NCBI GenBank assembly: GCA_963575745.1 | Contig: CAUYUJ010020148.1 | Coordinates: 512,367 to 576,366 of the forward strand | DNA length: 64,000 bases | Direction: 5' to 3' | DNA from: Prorocentrum cordatum | Taxonomy: Eukaryota; Sar; Dinophyceae; Prorocentrales; Prorocentraceae | Shown: piece after piece, positions 32,941 through 42,649 of the stretch | Layout: each line of letters starts with the position of its first letter | Numbering within the stretch: the stretch's first letter is position 1 | Position numbers and translations under genes: made by a program | The notes under the pieces: generated by a model | Database searches by the model: none | Told to the model about the DNA's origin: nothing | Seen by the model: only the letters and a program-made list of their open reading frames with translations

Positions 32941-32960
32941 TCCGCCGCCTGCCCTGAGAT

Positions 32961-33660
32961 ATGTCCAGAAGAGGAGGAGTACGCGTCAATGAAGTCGTCG
33001 CTATCGTCACCATTGCCGCGTTTGTCGTCTACGCGGGCTTGCTCTTACACTCAGATGCTCATAGACAGGGCTCCTCAGCGATTAATGAGAGGATTATGAT
33101 ATGCACATGCGGGGATCTCTGCGTCGAGTATTATGGGGGTAACAGAATTGCACAGAGCAAACGATGTTCTGGCACCCCTGCCGTCCCTGCCGGAAATCCA
33201 TGCAAAGTGATTGTGGGGCGTCCGCGCATGACCCAGATTTTGATATACTCTGCGCTTCGTTTTTCTTTTGCAGGGAATGGTGGAGGGATGCCCGAGGAGC
33301 CCCGTTAACCTTTTCCCCAAGTGGAAGAAGCAACAGACGGAAGAGGAATTGTATAAACCGCTCAGGCCCAGGGGGCTGGTGGGATTAGCATTGCCCTGCG
33401 TCCTTTTTCCTCCTCCATGTTGTCCCTCATCTCCTTCCTTGCCTTTGCCCTCCACCGATGTCGGCATACCTGTCATGCATTTCGTGCCCCCAGATGGCGT
33501 TCCACCGAAGGCCCCAGTGGCTGCGTCCCTATGCGCCCCTGCCTTCCATGTCGGCACAGCCGTCCCACGGTTCGTGGCCCCGCTCCAACGAATGCCCCAG
33601 TGGCTGCGTCCCTATGCGTCCCCGCTTTTCATGTCGGCGCACCCTTCACGCGCTTCGTGA
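32961..33660 (+). CDS. Possible two-exon small membrane protein
   Basis: Exon 1 (32961-33206, 82 codons) starts MSRRGGVRVNEV. It has one hydrophobic segment (VVAIVTIAAFVVYAGLLL) near residues 12-30, then a Cys-containing region (MICTCGDLCVEYYGG). Reading straight through stops at 33308. An intron 33207-33273 (67 bp) would start GTGATT and end TTCGTTTTTCTTTTGCAG, a strong polypyrimidine acceptor. It leaves phase 0 and joins to GMVEGCPRSPVNLFPKWKKQ and EEELYKPLRPRG. The open frame then runs into the 90-bp satellite and stops at 33660, so the true 3' end is uncertain. Unknown function; an N-terminal signal anchor is inferred. Confidence 0.4.
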
Positions 33661-34235
33661 CCCACAAACTCCACCGAAAGCCTCAGTGGCTGCCTCCCTG
33701 CGCGCCCCCGTGTTTCGTGCCGGCACACCCTTCGCACGCTCCGTGGCCCCACAGGGGGCTCCACCGAAGGCCCCAGTGGATGCGTCCCTGTGCGCTCCCG
33801 CCTTTCATGTCGGCACACCCCTTACACGTGTCGTGGCCCAACAGGGAGCTCCACCGAAGGCTCCAATGGTTGCGTCCCCACGCGTCCCCGCTTTTCTTAT
33901 TCCAGCATGTCTCTCACACTTTTTTGTGGCCCGAGAAGGAGCGCCACCGGAGGCCCCAGTGGTTGCGTCCCTTTGAGTCCCCGCTTTTCATGCCGGCACA
34001 CCCTTCATACGGTTTGTGTTGTGGCCTCACAGGGAGCTCCACCGACGGCGCCAGCGGCTGCGTCCTTGTGCGCCCCCGCATGTGATTTCATCATGCACCT
34101 CACACGCTTCGTGGGCCCATAGGGAACTCCATCGAAGGCCTCAGTGGCTGCGTCCATGTGCGCCCCCGCTTGTCATGTTGGCACACCCCTCACACTTTTC
34201 TGTGGCCCCATCAGGAGCTGCGCGCTCCTGCGTCC
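33490..34235 (+). repeat. ~90-bp satellite related to the 77-bp satellite
   Basis: GTGGCCCCACAGGG(G/A)GCTCC and CCACCGAAGG..CCAGTGG recur near 33501, 33669, 33760, 33850, 34039 and 34125 (about 84-98 bp apart), with TGCGTCCCTATGCGCCCC as the variable half. The exit block CATGTGGTTGGGCCCTTCG (34262-34280) matches the exit of the array at 3225-4035. Confidence 0.85.
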
Positions 34236-34605
34236 CACCTACCTTGCGGTACTCGTACTTGCATGTGGTTGGGCCCTTCGCCCGACTAAGTTCCTAGCAA
34301 GGGGTTCGGTCAAGAGTTTTCTTTTAGGGTGCGGGCCTTTGGCCTTGTACCTAATGGTGTCGTGCGGGTGGCGTCAAGATTTGGGCACGTGAAGGTAAGT
34401 GTGCGGAAGGGGGGAGTCTCCAGCATGCGTCTCGTCGCGCATCCGTTTGGCATGTGTGTTTCGCGCGTTCCTGGCGACAACGGGGCCTCCAAAGGGGCAT
34501 CAAACGTAGAGGCGGCAGATTGTCCACACGTAAAGATACATGCGCCGAGGGGTGAAGGGGGGCAACATGCGCCTGGCGCGTGCGCACGGAGCACGTGTCT
34601 TCGCG
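34236..34605. other. Satellite exit and spacer
   Basis: Begins with the shared exit block. The rest is unassigned. Confidence 0.4.
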
Positions 34606-35905
34606 TGTCCACAGGCCGTCCACAGGGACGCCGGATATCCAACATGGTGTGGGGGAGCGTTTCGCCTAAGACACCTTCACAACATGGGGATGCTGTTTTT
34701 TGCTGACAACGCTGATTCTCAAAAGAAGAAGCTTTCGCTTGGGTTATCTTCCGGAAGTGAGGTGTTGGAGAGCAGACTCCGGATATCAAACGTGGTGCGG
34801 GGGGTGCGTTGCGCCTGATACATCCTCACACATTGGGGAGGGGATGTCGGTGAAGCTGTTCGTTGACGTTGGTTTCAAACTTGAATGTTTTGCATGAGAT
34901 CCTCAGGGCATTGCGAAGTTCGAGATCTCGCGTCGGATACTCAACATGGCGTGGGGGGCGTGGGGGGGGCGGGGGGCGTTTCGCTTGAGACTTCATCCCG
35001 AAACAGGGATGCTTGAGGAGTTGTGTTACGACGCTGGTATTCAACAATGAAGCTTTCGTCTGGGACATCCTCTGAACATGATATGTTGGAGATCGGGTGT
35101 CGGATACCCAACATGGTATTGGCAGACGTTTCGCCTGAGACTTCCTCACACAATGGGGACGTTGCCGGGTTGTGTATCGACGTTGGTTCTCAAATATGGG
35201 GCTTTCGCCTGAGACATCCTCAGAAAAGCGCTTCGCCTGCGGCATCCTCACAAAACGGGGATGCCGGAGGAGTCGGTTTACGACTTTGGAGCCTAAGAGG
35301 TCTTCAGACCCTTTGAGAGTTCGAGATCGGGCGTCGGATATCCAACACGGTGTGTGTGTGTGTGTGTGTGCGTCTGTGTGTGTGTGTGTGTCTCTGTGTG
35401 TGCGTCTCTGTGTGTACGCGTGCGTGCGTGCGTGCGTGTGTGTGTGTGTGTGTGAGTGTGTGTGTGTGTGTGAATGTGTGTGTGTGGTATGTGTATGTGC
35501 ATGCGTGTGTGGGTGGGGGGCGTTCCGCTTGAGACATTCTCACAACATGGGGATGCTGCAGGAGTTGTGTTACCACGCTGGTTCTCAGAAGCGAGGCTTT
35601 CGCTGTATACCTTCTGAAACCAACGATGTGCCGTAGATCGGGCATCAGATCTTCAGCATCTTGTGGGGGGAGGGCGTTCCGCCTGAGACATCCTTCCACA
35701 ACGGGAATGTAGGAGAGGTTGTTTCACGACGTTAGTTCTCAAAAGTGAGTCTGTCGCATGAGGCATCCTGAAGACATTTGAAGTGATGAGTTCGGGCGTC
35801 CGATGTCGAACTTGGTGTGGCGGGGCGTTCCGCTACAGATTTTTTTAGAAAACAGGAGATGATCACTGAGCTCCCGAATTCGACGTACATTCAAGAGTTT
35901 CGCTC
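34606..35905 (-). repeat. Degenerate array carrying the composite minisatellite motif in reverse
   Basis: GCGTTTCGCCTGAGAC-type strings (reverse of GTCTCAGGCGAAACGC) recur near 34660, 34805, 34977, 35126, 35226, 35519 and 35673. They are linked to CGGATATCCAACATGG (34630, 34779, 34934, 35100, 35335) and to CAAAA-TG-AGCTTTCGC. Spacing grows from about 150 to over 230 bp. A TG microsatellite (35350-35515) is inserted. Confidence 0.7.
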
Positions 35906-36179
35906 TCGTCTGAGACAGCCTCACGCATATAGGCTTCACCCGAGAAGTTGGACAGCAGAGAATTCGACTTGACTTCCTTACCGGGTTCCTGGGTCCCTCA
36001 AGCTTTTCGGGGGGATCGACGGTTGCCGGAGGGCGGCGCTAAGGGGACCCAGGAAGGTGAGCGACTGGTGTATCTTTCTTCCTCTCCGCATTTTGATTGC
36101 CCCACCATGAAGCAACGCCCGACATTGGCGCCCTGCCGAAGGAGAAGGAAAAGGAGCTGCAGATGGAGGCGGCGCGCGC

Positions 36180-36490
36180 GGGGGGTGGGCAGGGGGAGGG
36201 GGAGGAGCCGGGCGGAATGGAGGGGAGGGAAGGAGGGGGAGGAGGAGGGGGACAAGGGGAGGGGGGAGGGGAGGGGAGGGGGAGGAGGTGGAAGGAGGGG
36301 GAGGGGATGGGTGGAGAGGGAGAGGAGGAGGAGGAGGAGAAGGAGGAGGAGGAGAAGGAGGAGGAGGACGAGGAGGAGGAGGCGGAGAGGAGGGGCATGA
36401 GGGGAGGGGGAATGGGGAGGGAGGGAGGAGGGGGGGAGGGAGGGAGAGGGGGCGGGGCGGGAGGGAAAAGGGAGAGGAAAGAGAGAGGGG
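36180..36490 (+). repeat. (GGA)/(GGGGA) purine tract
   Basis: About 300 bp of G/A only or nearly so. A short helix-like frame just before it (36135-36178, LPKEKEKELQMEAARAG) might be a remnant exon, not defended. Confidence 0.9.
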
Positions 36491-37235
36491 GTTGATGGAG
36501 CACCAGCGGTCTCTAGGTGGGCCAGTGCCCGCAGGTGGCGCTGCGCACTCCTACGGCTCACCCTCGCAGCGCCGGCGGCACCCGCAGAGGGGGTGGCCAG
36601 GGAGGAGGAGGGGGGCGAGAGACGGCTGCAGGCGCAGGCGGCCGCCACCGACCAGTGCAGCGGCGATGCGGTGCGATGCGCCGACCCCATCTGCTCGGAC
36701 CCCCAGCTGAGAGGCCTCTACACTGCGCGGACGACATCTGTGCACCGTACCGCGCCGGCGCCGCTCGAGGCGTCGTCGATCCCCGACTCGGGGATGCTAC
36801 GGTGCATAGTTTTTCGGCCCTCAGAGCAAGAACGGTATGCACCGTACCGCGCTGGGGCCGGGCCCGAAGGGAGTCCAGACATGGTGCGGTGCATGCGCGC
36901 CGTCCTCGTATGCACTTGTGCGCACACCACCGTTTGGAAGTCGTACAGGCCGCACAGGTCCCACGAGTCCCACAGGCCCGGGAGGCCCCACAGGTCCCAC
37001 ATACCCCACAGGCCCCACAGGCCCCAGCAGGCGCCTGCGGCACCGCTCGCGGTCGACCATGGCACGTCCTTGGCCTGAGCGTTCCCGCCGGCTCTCCATT
37101 GGGTGCTGGTTGAACTCCCGATTCTGCTGGTGCCGCTGAGGGAGCAGCAGGCAGGCGACCATGTCCCGCAGCTGATCCATATCGCTCTCGAGCGTTGCGC
37201 CCTGCATTGTGACCTCACAGTGCCAAGGCTACCTT
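36491..37235. other. Spacer with half foldback, inverted GCACCGTA words and 9-bp array
   Basis: 36655-36705 matches the right arm of the 9928 foldback family (GACCCCATCTGCTCGGACCC). GCACCGTA (36743, 36838) and TACGGTGCAT (36799) with GTGCGGTGCATG (36882) can pair. 36945-37030 is a CCCCACAGG minisatellite. No gene defended. Confidence 0.55.
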
Positions 37236-37597
37236 CATGACGATCTTTGGAACGCGTGATGGTTCATCGAAGGGCGAGGTAGGTAGACGACAGTCAGGGC
37301 GCCGAAATAAGGACCACTCGCGGCGCACGCGGGGCTCTGGTCTGGTTTTCCGGCCGCGCTGGAACTATGCGTGGCCGAGGCTCGCCGTGGCCAGAAACGC
37401 CTCTCCGTTCCTCATATAGTGCTCCTCACGGTTTGCCGGATGGTCGCACAGCGACGGGCGTTGTAGCACACCGGATCCGGAGTCGTGAACTCTTGGCCGC
37501 CAAGGTTGCACGGGCAACTGCTGACCCCCGCTCCGCGCCAGAGCCTGACATGGGCATGGAGTTCAGGAGAGAGCCCCTTGAGTCAGTGAAGCTGTGG
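37236..37597. other. Unassigned spacer
   Basis: 37372-37430 (GCTCGCCGTGGCCAG..CTCTCCG) resembles 57058-57120. No gene seen. Confidence 0.35.
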
Positions 37598-37684
37598 AGG
37601 AGGAGGGGAGGAAGAGGACGGGGAGGAGGAGGAGGAGGGAGGAGGAGGAGAAGGAGGAGGAGGAGGAGGAGGAGGCGGAGAGAC
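37598..37684 (+). repeat. (GGA)n microsatellite
   Basis: Trinucleotide tract. Confidence 0.95.
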
Positions 37685-37689
37685 AGGTG

Positions 37690-38190
37690 GTGACCAAGTC
37701 TCGCCCGCCTCCTCTCCAGGATCCTGACCCGCCCCTTGAAGTGCCCGTTCGGGCATTGACAGAACGCCGCCCAGACAAGTCGACTGAGGAAGTCTGCACC
37801 AGTTCACTCGACCTTGGCATTCGAGTGTGCTGGTGCAGTCCCCAGTCGGTTCCTCAAATTGACGCGCGCTTCGCCAGATATTTTCGGTTGTTTTTGGACG
37901 TCGATGAGCTGCCCCGCTGGGATGCACTCGGAATGGGGTGCCGTGCGCACGTGGAGTGCCCCAGGCAGCTTTCACTAACAGGCGTTTGGTTAAAGGGGGC
38001 TCTATCCACCCCTGACCCGCACAGATCCCCTGAGGCCTCTGGAAGCCCCCGCCCTGAGAGGAGCCAACGTAAAACAGATTTCTTTGTTCCTCGCGTGCGC
38101 AAGCGAAAGCGCAGGCGCCGTGGTGAAAAGTCCGGGCCGCGGGCCGATCTAATTACCGCGCGGGCGAGGCGGCCTAGGGCGGCTGCCTAG
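37690..38190 (+). CDS. Unassigned open frame
   Basis: The frame continues from the GGA tract with protein-like text: VPVRALTERRPDKSTEEVC, VPQIDARFARYFRLFLDVDE, LPRWDALGMGCRAHVECP. The C-terminus is very basic (VRKRKRRRRGEKSG). No family recognised and no start defended, since the N-terminal part is poly-Arg/Glu from the microsatellite. Could be retroelement gag-like or an artefact. Confidence 0.25.
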   Translation: MTKSRPPPLQDPDPPLEVPVRALTERRPDKSTEEVCTSSLDLGIRVCWCSPQSVPQIDARFARYFRLFLDVDELPRWDALGMGCRAHVECPRQLSLTGVWLKGALSTPDPHRSPEASGSPRPERSQRKTDFFVPRVRKRKRRRRGEKSGPRADLITARARRPRAAA

Positions 38191-38249
38191 GCGGCCAGCG
38201 CAGACGGCGTGAGGGGAGGTGCTACGCGCGAGCCTAAATGCACAGCGAC

Positions 38250-38315
38250 CGAGCGCAGGATCTGAACCTACCGCCGTGGAGGCAGCTGGCTAAGGCTGAG
38301 CTGGCTGAGCTGACT
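38250..38315 (-). ncRNA. tRNA-like (SINE-type) pol III promoter remnant
   Basis: On the minus strand, GTAGG-TTCAGAT-CCTGC forms a 5-bp stem with a 7-base T-loop (B box GGTTCAGATCC). About 30-45 bases upstream, CAGCTCAGCCAG resembles an A box (TRGCNNAGYNGG). No matching acceptor stem was found, so not a working tRNA; a tRNA-derived SINE is the likelier reading. Confidence 0.3.
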
Positions 38316-38639
38316 GCAAACGACCAGGGTAGCGGCTGCACACGTGCGAGACCCAGAAAGACAACCGGGTGAATTGGACCCTGCACGCCAGGAGACGTCG
38401 TGACCTGTTCTGTATCTACAGACCATAAAATAGATTTCGGAAAGCGTTCAAACACCTCCCGTATGTTGGCGCTTGTCTGTGCCGAGTTTACAAAGTCATT
38501 TTGACCACCAGCCTGTCTGGACCACTCAGGCATCTAAGGTCGTTTCGAGACTTCTGTTGCAGCCACTGGTAAGCCTGTCGCGCGCAAGCCCAGACCAAAT
38601 AATATTCCAGACGCTTCAACGATGCCCAGGCGAGTTGCG

Positions 38640-39215
38640 CTGATCAGGGGTGTGGGACCTCTTGAGGCCTCTTGGGGGCCGCTTGGGAGCCTCTTGGTGG
38701 AGTCTTGGGAGGGCCGCTTGGGCGCTTCTTGGGGCCATCCTGGGGCCCTCTTGGGGACTCTTGGGGCTCTCTTGGTGGCCTTGGATGTCTTCTTGGGACC
38801 ATCTTCAAGGTTATCGAGCAAAGAGGGGATACACTCAATTAGCGTCCCCCCTTCTGGAGACCCCAGAATCGCCTCTTGGGGCCATCCTGGGACGCTCTTG
38901 GGACTGTCTTGAGCGCTCTTGGGGCCCGTCTTGGGGCCATCTTGGGTCTCTCTTGAGGCCCTCTCGGACTATCTTGGAGCCACTTTGAGGCCTCGGGAGC
39001 CCATCGGAAGCGAAAGGGCGATAGGGCAAATGACATTGCTTCTTTTTAGGTGTCGAGCGGATTTTGGCCTCTTTGGGGAAGGGGTCTCCGTGGCCACTTA
39101 CTTGGAGCCATCTTGGGGCCATCATGGGGCCTCTTGGAGGTATCGTGGAAGCTCTCGTGGGCCAACATGGACCACATTGCGGCATCTTGGAGGCCCCATG
39201 GGCCACAAGCCTCCA
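38640..39215 (+). repeat. TCTTGGGGCC array 4
   Basis: Many CTTGGG(G)CC and CCTCTTGGGG units in two blocks (38650-38800 and 38870-39000, then 39100-39200) around cores at about 38810 and 39010. Confidence 0.75.
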
Positions 39216-39784
39216 AAGGATACCCCAGGCAAGCCGAAATCTTTCAAAACCCTGGATCTACAACAAGTGCTTGCACTTATGGGTTCTGGACTTCTCCTCT
39301 CTCAGGAACTGGTCCTGTCTGCCAGTCGGGTGGCTATGTTGCCGCCGTCGCCGCCCGTCGCTGCCTCCTCGCCGCCCGTCGTCTGGGCCTGTCCTTAGTG
39401 GGCCCTGGAAACGACAGGGCCGTTTTTTTACCGGTTCCGTTTTGCCGTTTTTTTGTTAGTTCCGACGCCGTTTTTTTACCGGTTCCGTCGCCGTTGTTTG
39501 ACCGGTTCCGGCTCCGGTTCCAATCCTGGAGCCGTTTTTTTGCCGTTTCCGGTCGTTGTTTTTTTTGCCGTTTCCATTTTCAAGTGATATTTGTTTGGAA
39601 ACGGTGACAAAAACGGCCCCGCCGTTTCCGGGGCCCACAAAGGGCCTGTCTGCCGGTCTGGCGGCATGCTGCCGCCGTCGCCGCTCCGTCGCCGCCTCGT
39701 CGCCGCCCGTCGCCTGGGCCTATTTGGTGGCCTGGCGGCCATGTTGTCGCCGTCGGCGCTTGGACTCCCATCCCTGTCGCGCTG
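39216..39784. repeat. GCCGCCGTCGCCG and CCGTTTTTTTACCGG words
   Basis: 39330-39400 and 39660-39760 share CTGTCTGCC(A/G)GTC, ATGTTGCCGCCGTCGCC and CCCGTCG(C/T)CTGGGCCT. Between them, GCCGTTTTTTTACCGGTTCC variants repeat several times. Confidence 0.6.
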
Positions 39785-39870
39785 AGCGCGCCAGGGCGCC
39801 AGAGGCGCCGCCGGGATGGCCCGGCGCCGATCCAAGAGATTCGCGTGGATCTCCGACAGTTCATGGTCAG
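39785..39870 (-). repeat. Dispersed repeat family J, minus copy
   Basis: Forward text GGCGCCGATCCAAGAGATTC, then GGATCTCCGACAGTTCATG; the reverse complement matches 20255-20390. Confidence 0.55.
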
Positions 39871-39924
39871 GCAGTTGTTTGTTCGTCCGTCATCGCGAAG
39901 AAGAGAGAATTGGCCTGAGGAGTT

Positions 39925-40160
39925 CCTCGAGGTCCTCGAGGGTCGAGGGCACAGCCTGGCGATGATGAGGGGCACCGATGAGGGGAGGGTCAGGCTCAGG
40001 GGTGGAACGCATCGACCCCCAAACGCCCATGGATCGCCGATAGGGCCCGATAGCCCCACCCCGCCCAGGAGCGTTCGGATTCGCCATCGGGGGCCTATCG
40101 CCGATCTAGCGGCGATGTGTCGCCGAATTCCAGGCCGATGTTCCTCCCCCCACCCCCCTA
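39925..40160 (+). repeat. Dispersed repeat family K, copy 3
   Basis: GTCCTCGAGGGTCGAGGG, GGAACGCATCGACCCCCAAA, GGATCGCCGATAGGGCCCGA, GGGGGCCTATCGCCGATC. Confidence 0.85.
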
Positions 40161-40511
40161 TGTAGGTTCGTGTCGTGTCGACAGGCGGCGACCCCGCCAG
40201 CGGCGTTCAACTTTGAATGCAGCGGGCGACCCCGAATCGTTCGATGTGGATCGATGTGGACGTTTCAGAAACGGCCGATCGTTCAAGGTTGAACGGTCCC
40301 CGCGGCGTCAGAAACCAACGCCGAAGTCGGCACGACACGAACCTGACGTAAGCTGGTTTCCCCCTCAGCGTTGCCCCTCAACTCCTTGAGGTCCTCGAGG
40401 GTCGAGGGGAAAGCCTGGCGGGGAGCAGGGGCGAGGGGGGGGCGCCTGCCGCGGCCTCGCAGGGGCCGCCGCCCCTCCGGTCCGCGCGCATAATTACAGC
40501 GCGCACGGCAG
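40161..40511. other. Unassigned spacer
   Basis: 40380-40430 repeats the GTCCTCGAGGGTCGAGGGGA lead-in of family K. Otherwise nothing recognised. Confidence 0.35.
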
Positions 40512-40577
40512 GCCGAGCAGCGTGACGCGAAGGCGCTGGAGGACGCGCTGCCGATGGTGCTTGACGTCGTCTCGAAG
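40512..40577 (+). CDS. Exon-like island, charged helix
   Basis: 22 codons in phase 0 read AEQRDAKALEDALPMVLDVV then SK. It is preceded by CGGCAG|GCC and followed by AAG|GCC, so a GC donor is possible and the AG|GCC motif stands at both borders. Composition fits the coiled-coil exons at 47-55 kb, but membership is not shown. Confidence 0.35.
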
Positions 40578-40589
40578 GCCTCCCGGCCT

Positions 40590-41095
40590 CCCTTTGGGAT
40601 GCAATCAGAGGCAACGACAGGGGGGGGGGGAAGGGCTCAGGAGAGGGAAAGAGGGGTCGGAGGAAAGGGGTTGCGATTCCAGGTTTTCTCACGTTTTCGG
40701 AGGTTCCCGGCGGTCTTCTCGCCTCGAGAGGCGCTCCAGCAGTTGCGCCTCGGCGAGGGCGTTCCGGGGGTGCACAGATCGTCCCGAACGGCCGCCGGAT
40801 GCCCGAGCTATCACGCGAAAGCCAGACGATAAGGATCACCCGGGTCGGACGAGAAAGGAGGATATAGGGAAAGGAGGGGGCACGACAGGGGGGGTGGATA
40901 GGCTCACGGGGGGATGCATCGACCCTCAATCGCCCATGGATCGCCGATGGGGGCTTGATAGTCCCACCCCACCCCAGAACGTGCGGATGCGCCATCGGAG
41001 GCCTATCGCCGATCTATCGGCGGTGTATATCCGATTCCAGGTCGACGCCCCCCCCCTAAGCCAGTCCCCACTTCTCGTTGCCCCTCATGCGACTC
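40590..41095 (+). repeat. Dispersed repeat family K, copy 4 (long form)
   Basis: The palindromic core (40925-41050) is preceded by about 300 bp (GAGGGAAAGAGGGGTCGGAG, TCTCGCCTC, CTCCAGCAGTTGCGCCTCGG, GGGGTGCACAGATCG, CCAGACGATAAGGA) shared in order with 47935-48200. Confidence 0.85.
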
Positions 41096-41915
41096 CTGGG
41101 AGGTCGAACTCAGAATCGGCGCTGGTATATCCCTGGTCGGAAGCTGGCCTCACCTGGCCCAATCCTCTTTCATCCGGCTTCATCCCACCTAATCCGGCTA
41201 AACCCCGCTGCTTAATTCAGCTTAACCTCAGACTTAATCCGGCCTGATCCGGCTCAGTGGCTTCTAAATCGGGCTGAATGGCCAGTGGTAGTTCTGACGA
41301 CTAATTCGTCCCAGGAGTTGCCTCCTCACCCACGCCTCCCCCAGTTCAGAAGAGGCAAAGGTGCCGATGCCAGGACCGCTACCCTTCCTTCGTTTTAGCC
41401 TTTCCCGGCCGTCTCTGGAGCCCTGGTTGGTCGCCCTGGCAGAGGTCTGGTGAGCATCGGTATCGGTATCGTTTGCTTTTCCCAGCCCCCCACACCAGAC
41501 GCGGCGGACGCCTTCCCTCCGAGGCCCCTGGGGTTTTGGAAAAAGCACGGCGTCGGATGTCTAGACCCAGCGGACGCGGCGGCCGCCTCCTCTGCGAGGC
41601 TCAGAAGAAGATATAACTACTGACACCGCTGCCCTACCCCCGTCGCCACGGCTTGATCCGCCTGGGGATGTTGGTCGGAGCGCACCTCTGGAGAGGTTTG
41701 GGGAGTAGAGGCATCGGAACCTTGTTGCCCCCCCCAAGGGCTGGGATTTACACATGGCCGGCTCTAGAAACCCTGAACCCAGCGAGATGGAATACCTGGA
41801 CGTTCCCACAATGATGGGGCTTGTCGGGGGCATCGAAGGGGGGTGAGAATACGTCTGCGGGTGTTTGGACATCATGGCTAGGGCAATGGAACCATCCAGA
41901 TTTCATGGCCGCCTC
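41096..41915. other. Unassigned spacer with TAATCCGGCT words
   Basis: TAATCCGGCT variants recur at 41150-41260. Two minus frames (41264-41548, 41561-41875) look weakly protein-like, with no family. Confidence 0.3.
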
Positions 41916-42305
41916 TTCTTCTTATGTTCTTATTCTTCTTCTTATTCTTCTTATTATTCTTATTATTATTCTTATTCCTCTTCTTCTTGCAGCCCATTTT
42001 GGCGCGTACGTGCGCCCTGGGGGCAAGCGTGGAACAGTTTCTGTTATACTGGTCGTCGTCCGCTAAGAGGGAGGAGGAGGAGGAGGAGGAGGAGGAGGAG
42101 GAGGAGGAGGAGGAGGAGGAAGGAGGAGGAGGAGGAGGAGGAGGAGGAGGAGGAAGAGGAGGAGGAGGAGGAGGACGAGGAGCAGAAGGAGGAGGAGGAG
42201 GAGGAGGAGGATGAGGAGGAGTTGGAGGAAGAGGAGGAAGAGGAGGAGAGGAGGACGAGGAGCAGGACGAGGACGAGGAGGAGGAGGAGCAGCAGGAGGA
42301 GGAGG
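41916..42305 (+). repeat. TTC/TTATTC tract and (GGA)n microsatellite
   Basis: CTTCTTATTCTT-type tract (41916-41990), a short unique stretch, then GGA/GAGGAC (42065-42305). Confidence 0.9.
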
Positions 42306-42420
42306 GAGAAGACCACATGCGGGAACTATCCCCGCACTCGGGGCCCCAGCGCCGCGGGGCCGTCCTCAGCCCGCACGGCCTGCCGCCGCGCGTTGGCTGA
42401 GCGTGGCCGCGGACGCCACC

Positions 42421-42631
42421 AATCTGTGACGAGAAGGGCTACGAGACCATACCCGGCCGCTGGCGGACAGGCAACTACACCAGTCAGAAGGAGGTGTGCT
42501 TGGCGATGAAGCGCACCAACCCATACGACGTCAACGAGTACATCGTCGTTGAGATACTGGTGAAACACGTCTACGCCGCCTTCGACGATTACGACTCCGA
42601 CGCTTACAACGGCTACGGCTTCGACGAATAG
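42421..42631 (+). pseudogene. Retroelement-like gene fragment
   Basis: Strongly coding-like frame: EKGYETIPGRWRTGNYTSQK, EVCLAMKRTNPYDVNEYIVV, EILVKHVYAAFDDYDS, NGYGFDE, stop at 42629-42631. The Y-x-x-(D)-E-Y-(I/L)-V-V-E pattern recalls the N-terminal region of dinoflagellate retroelement polyproteins, from memory. After the stop the same frame reads IYGFFTVPPVL and enters the 21-bp array. Whether the stop is natural or a mutation cannot be told. Confidence 0.45.
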
Positions 42632-42649
42632 ACCATTTACGGCTTCTTT

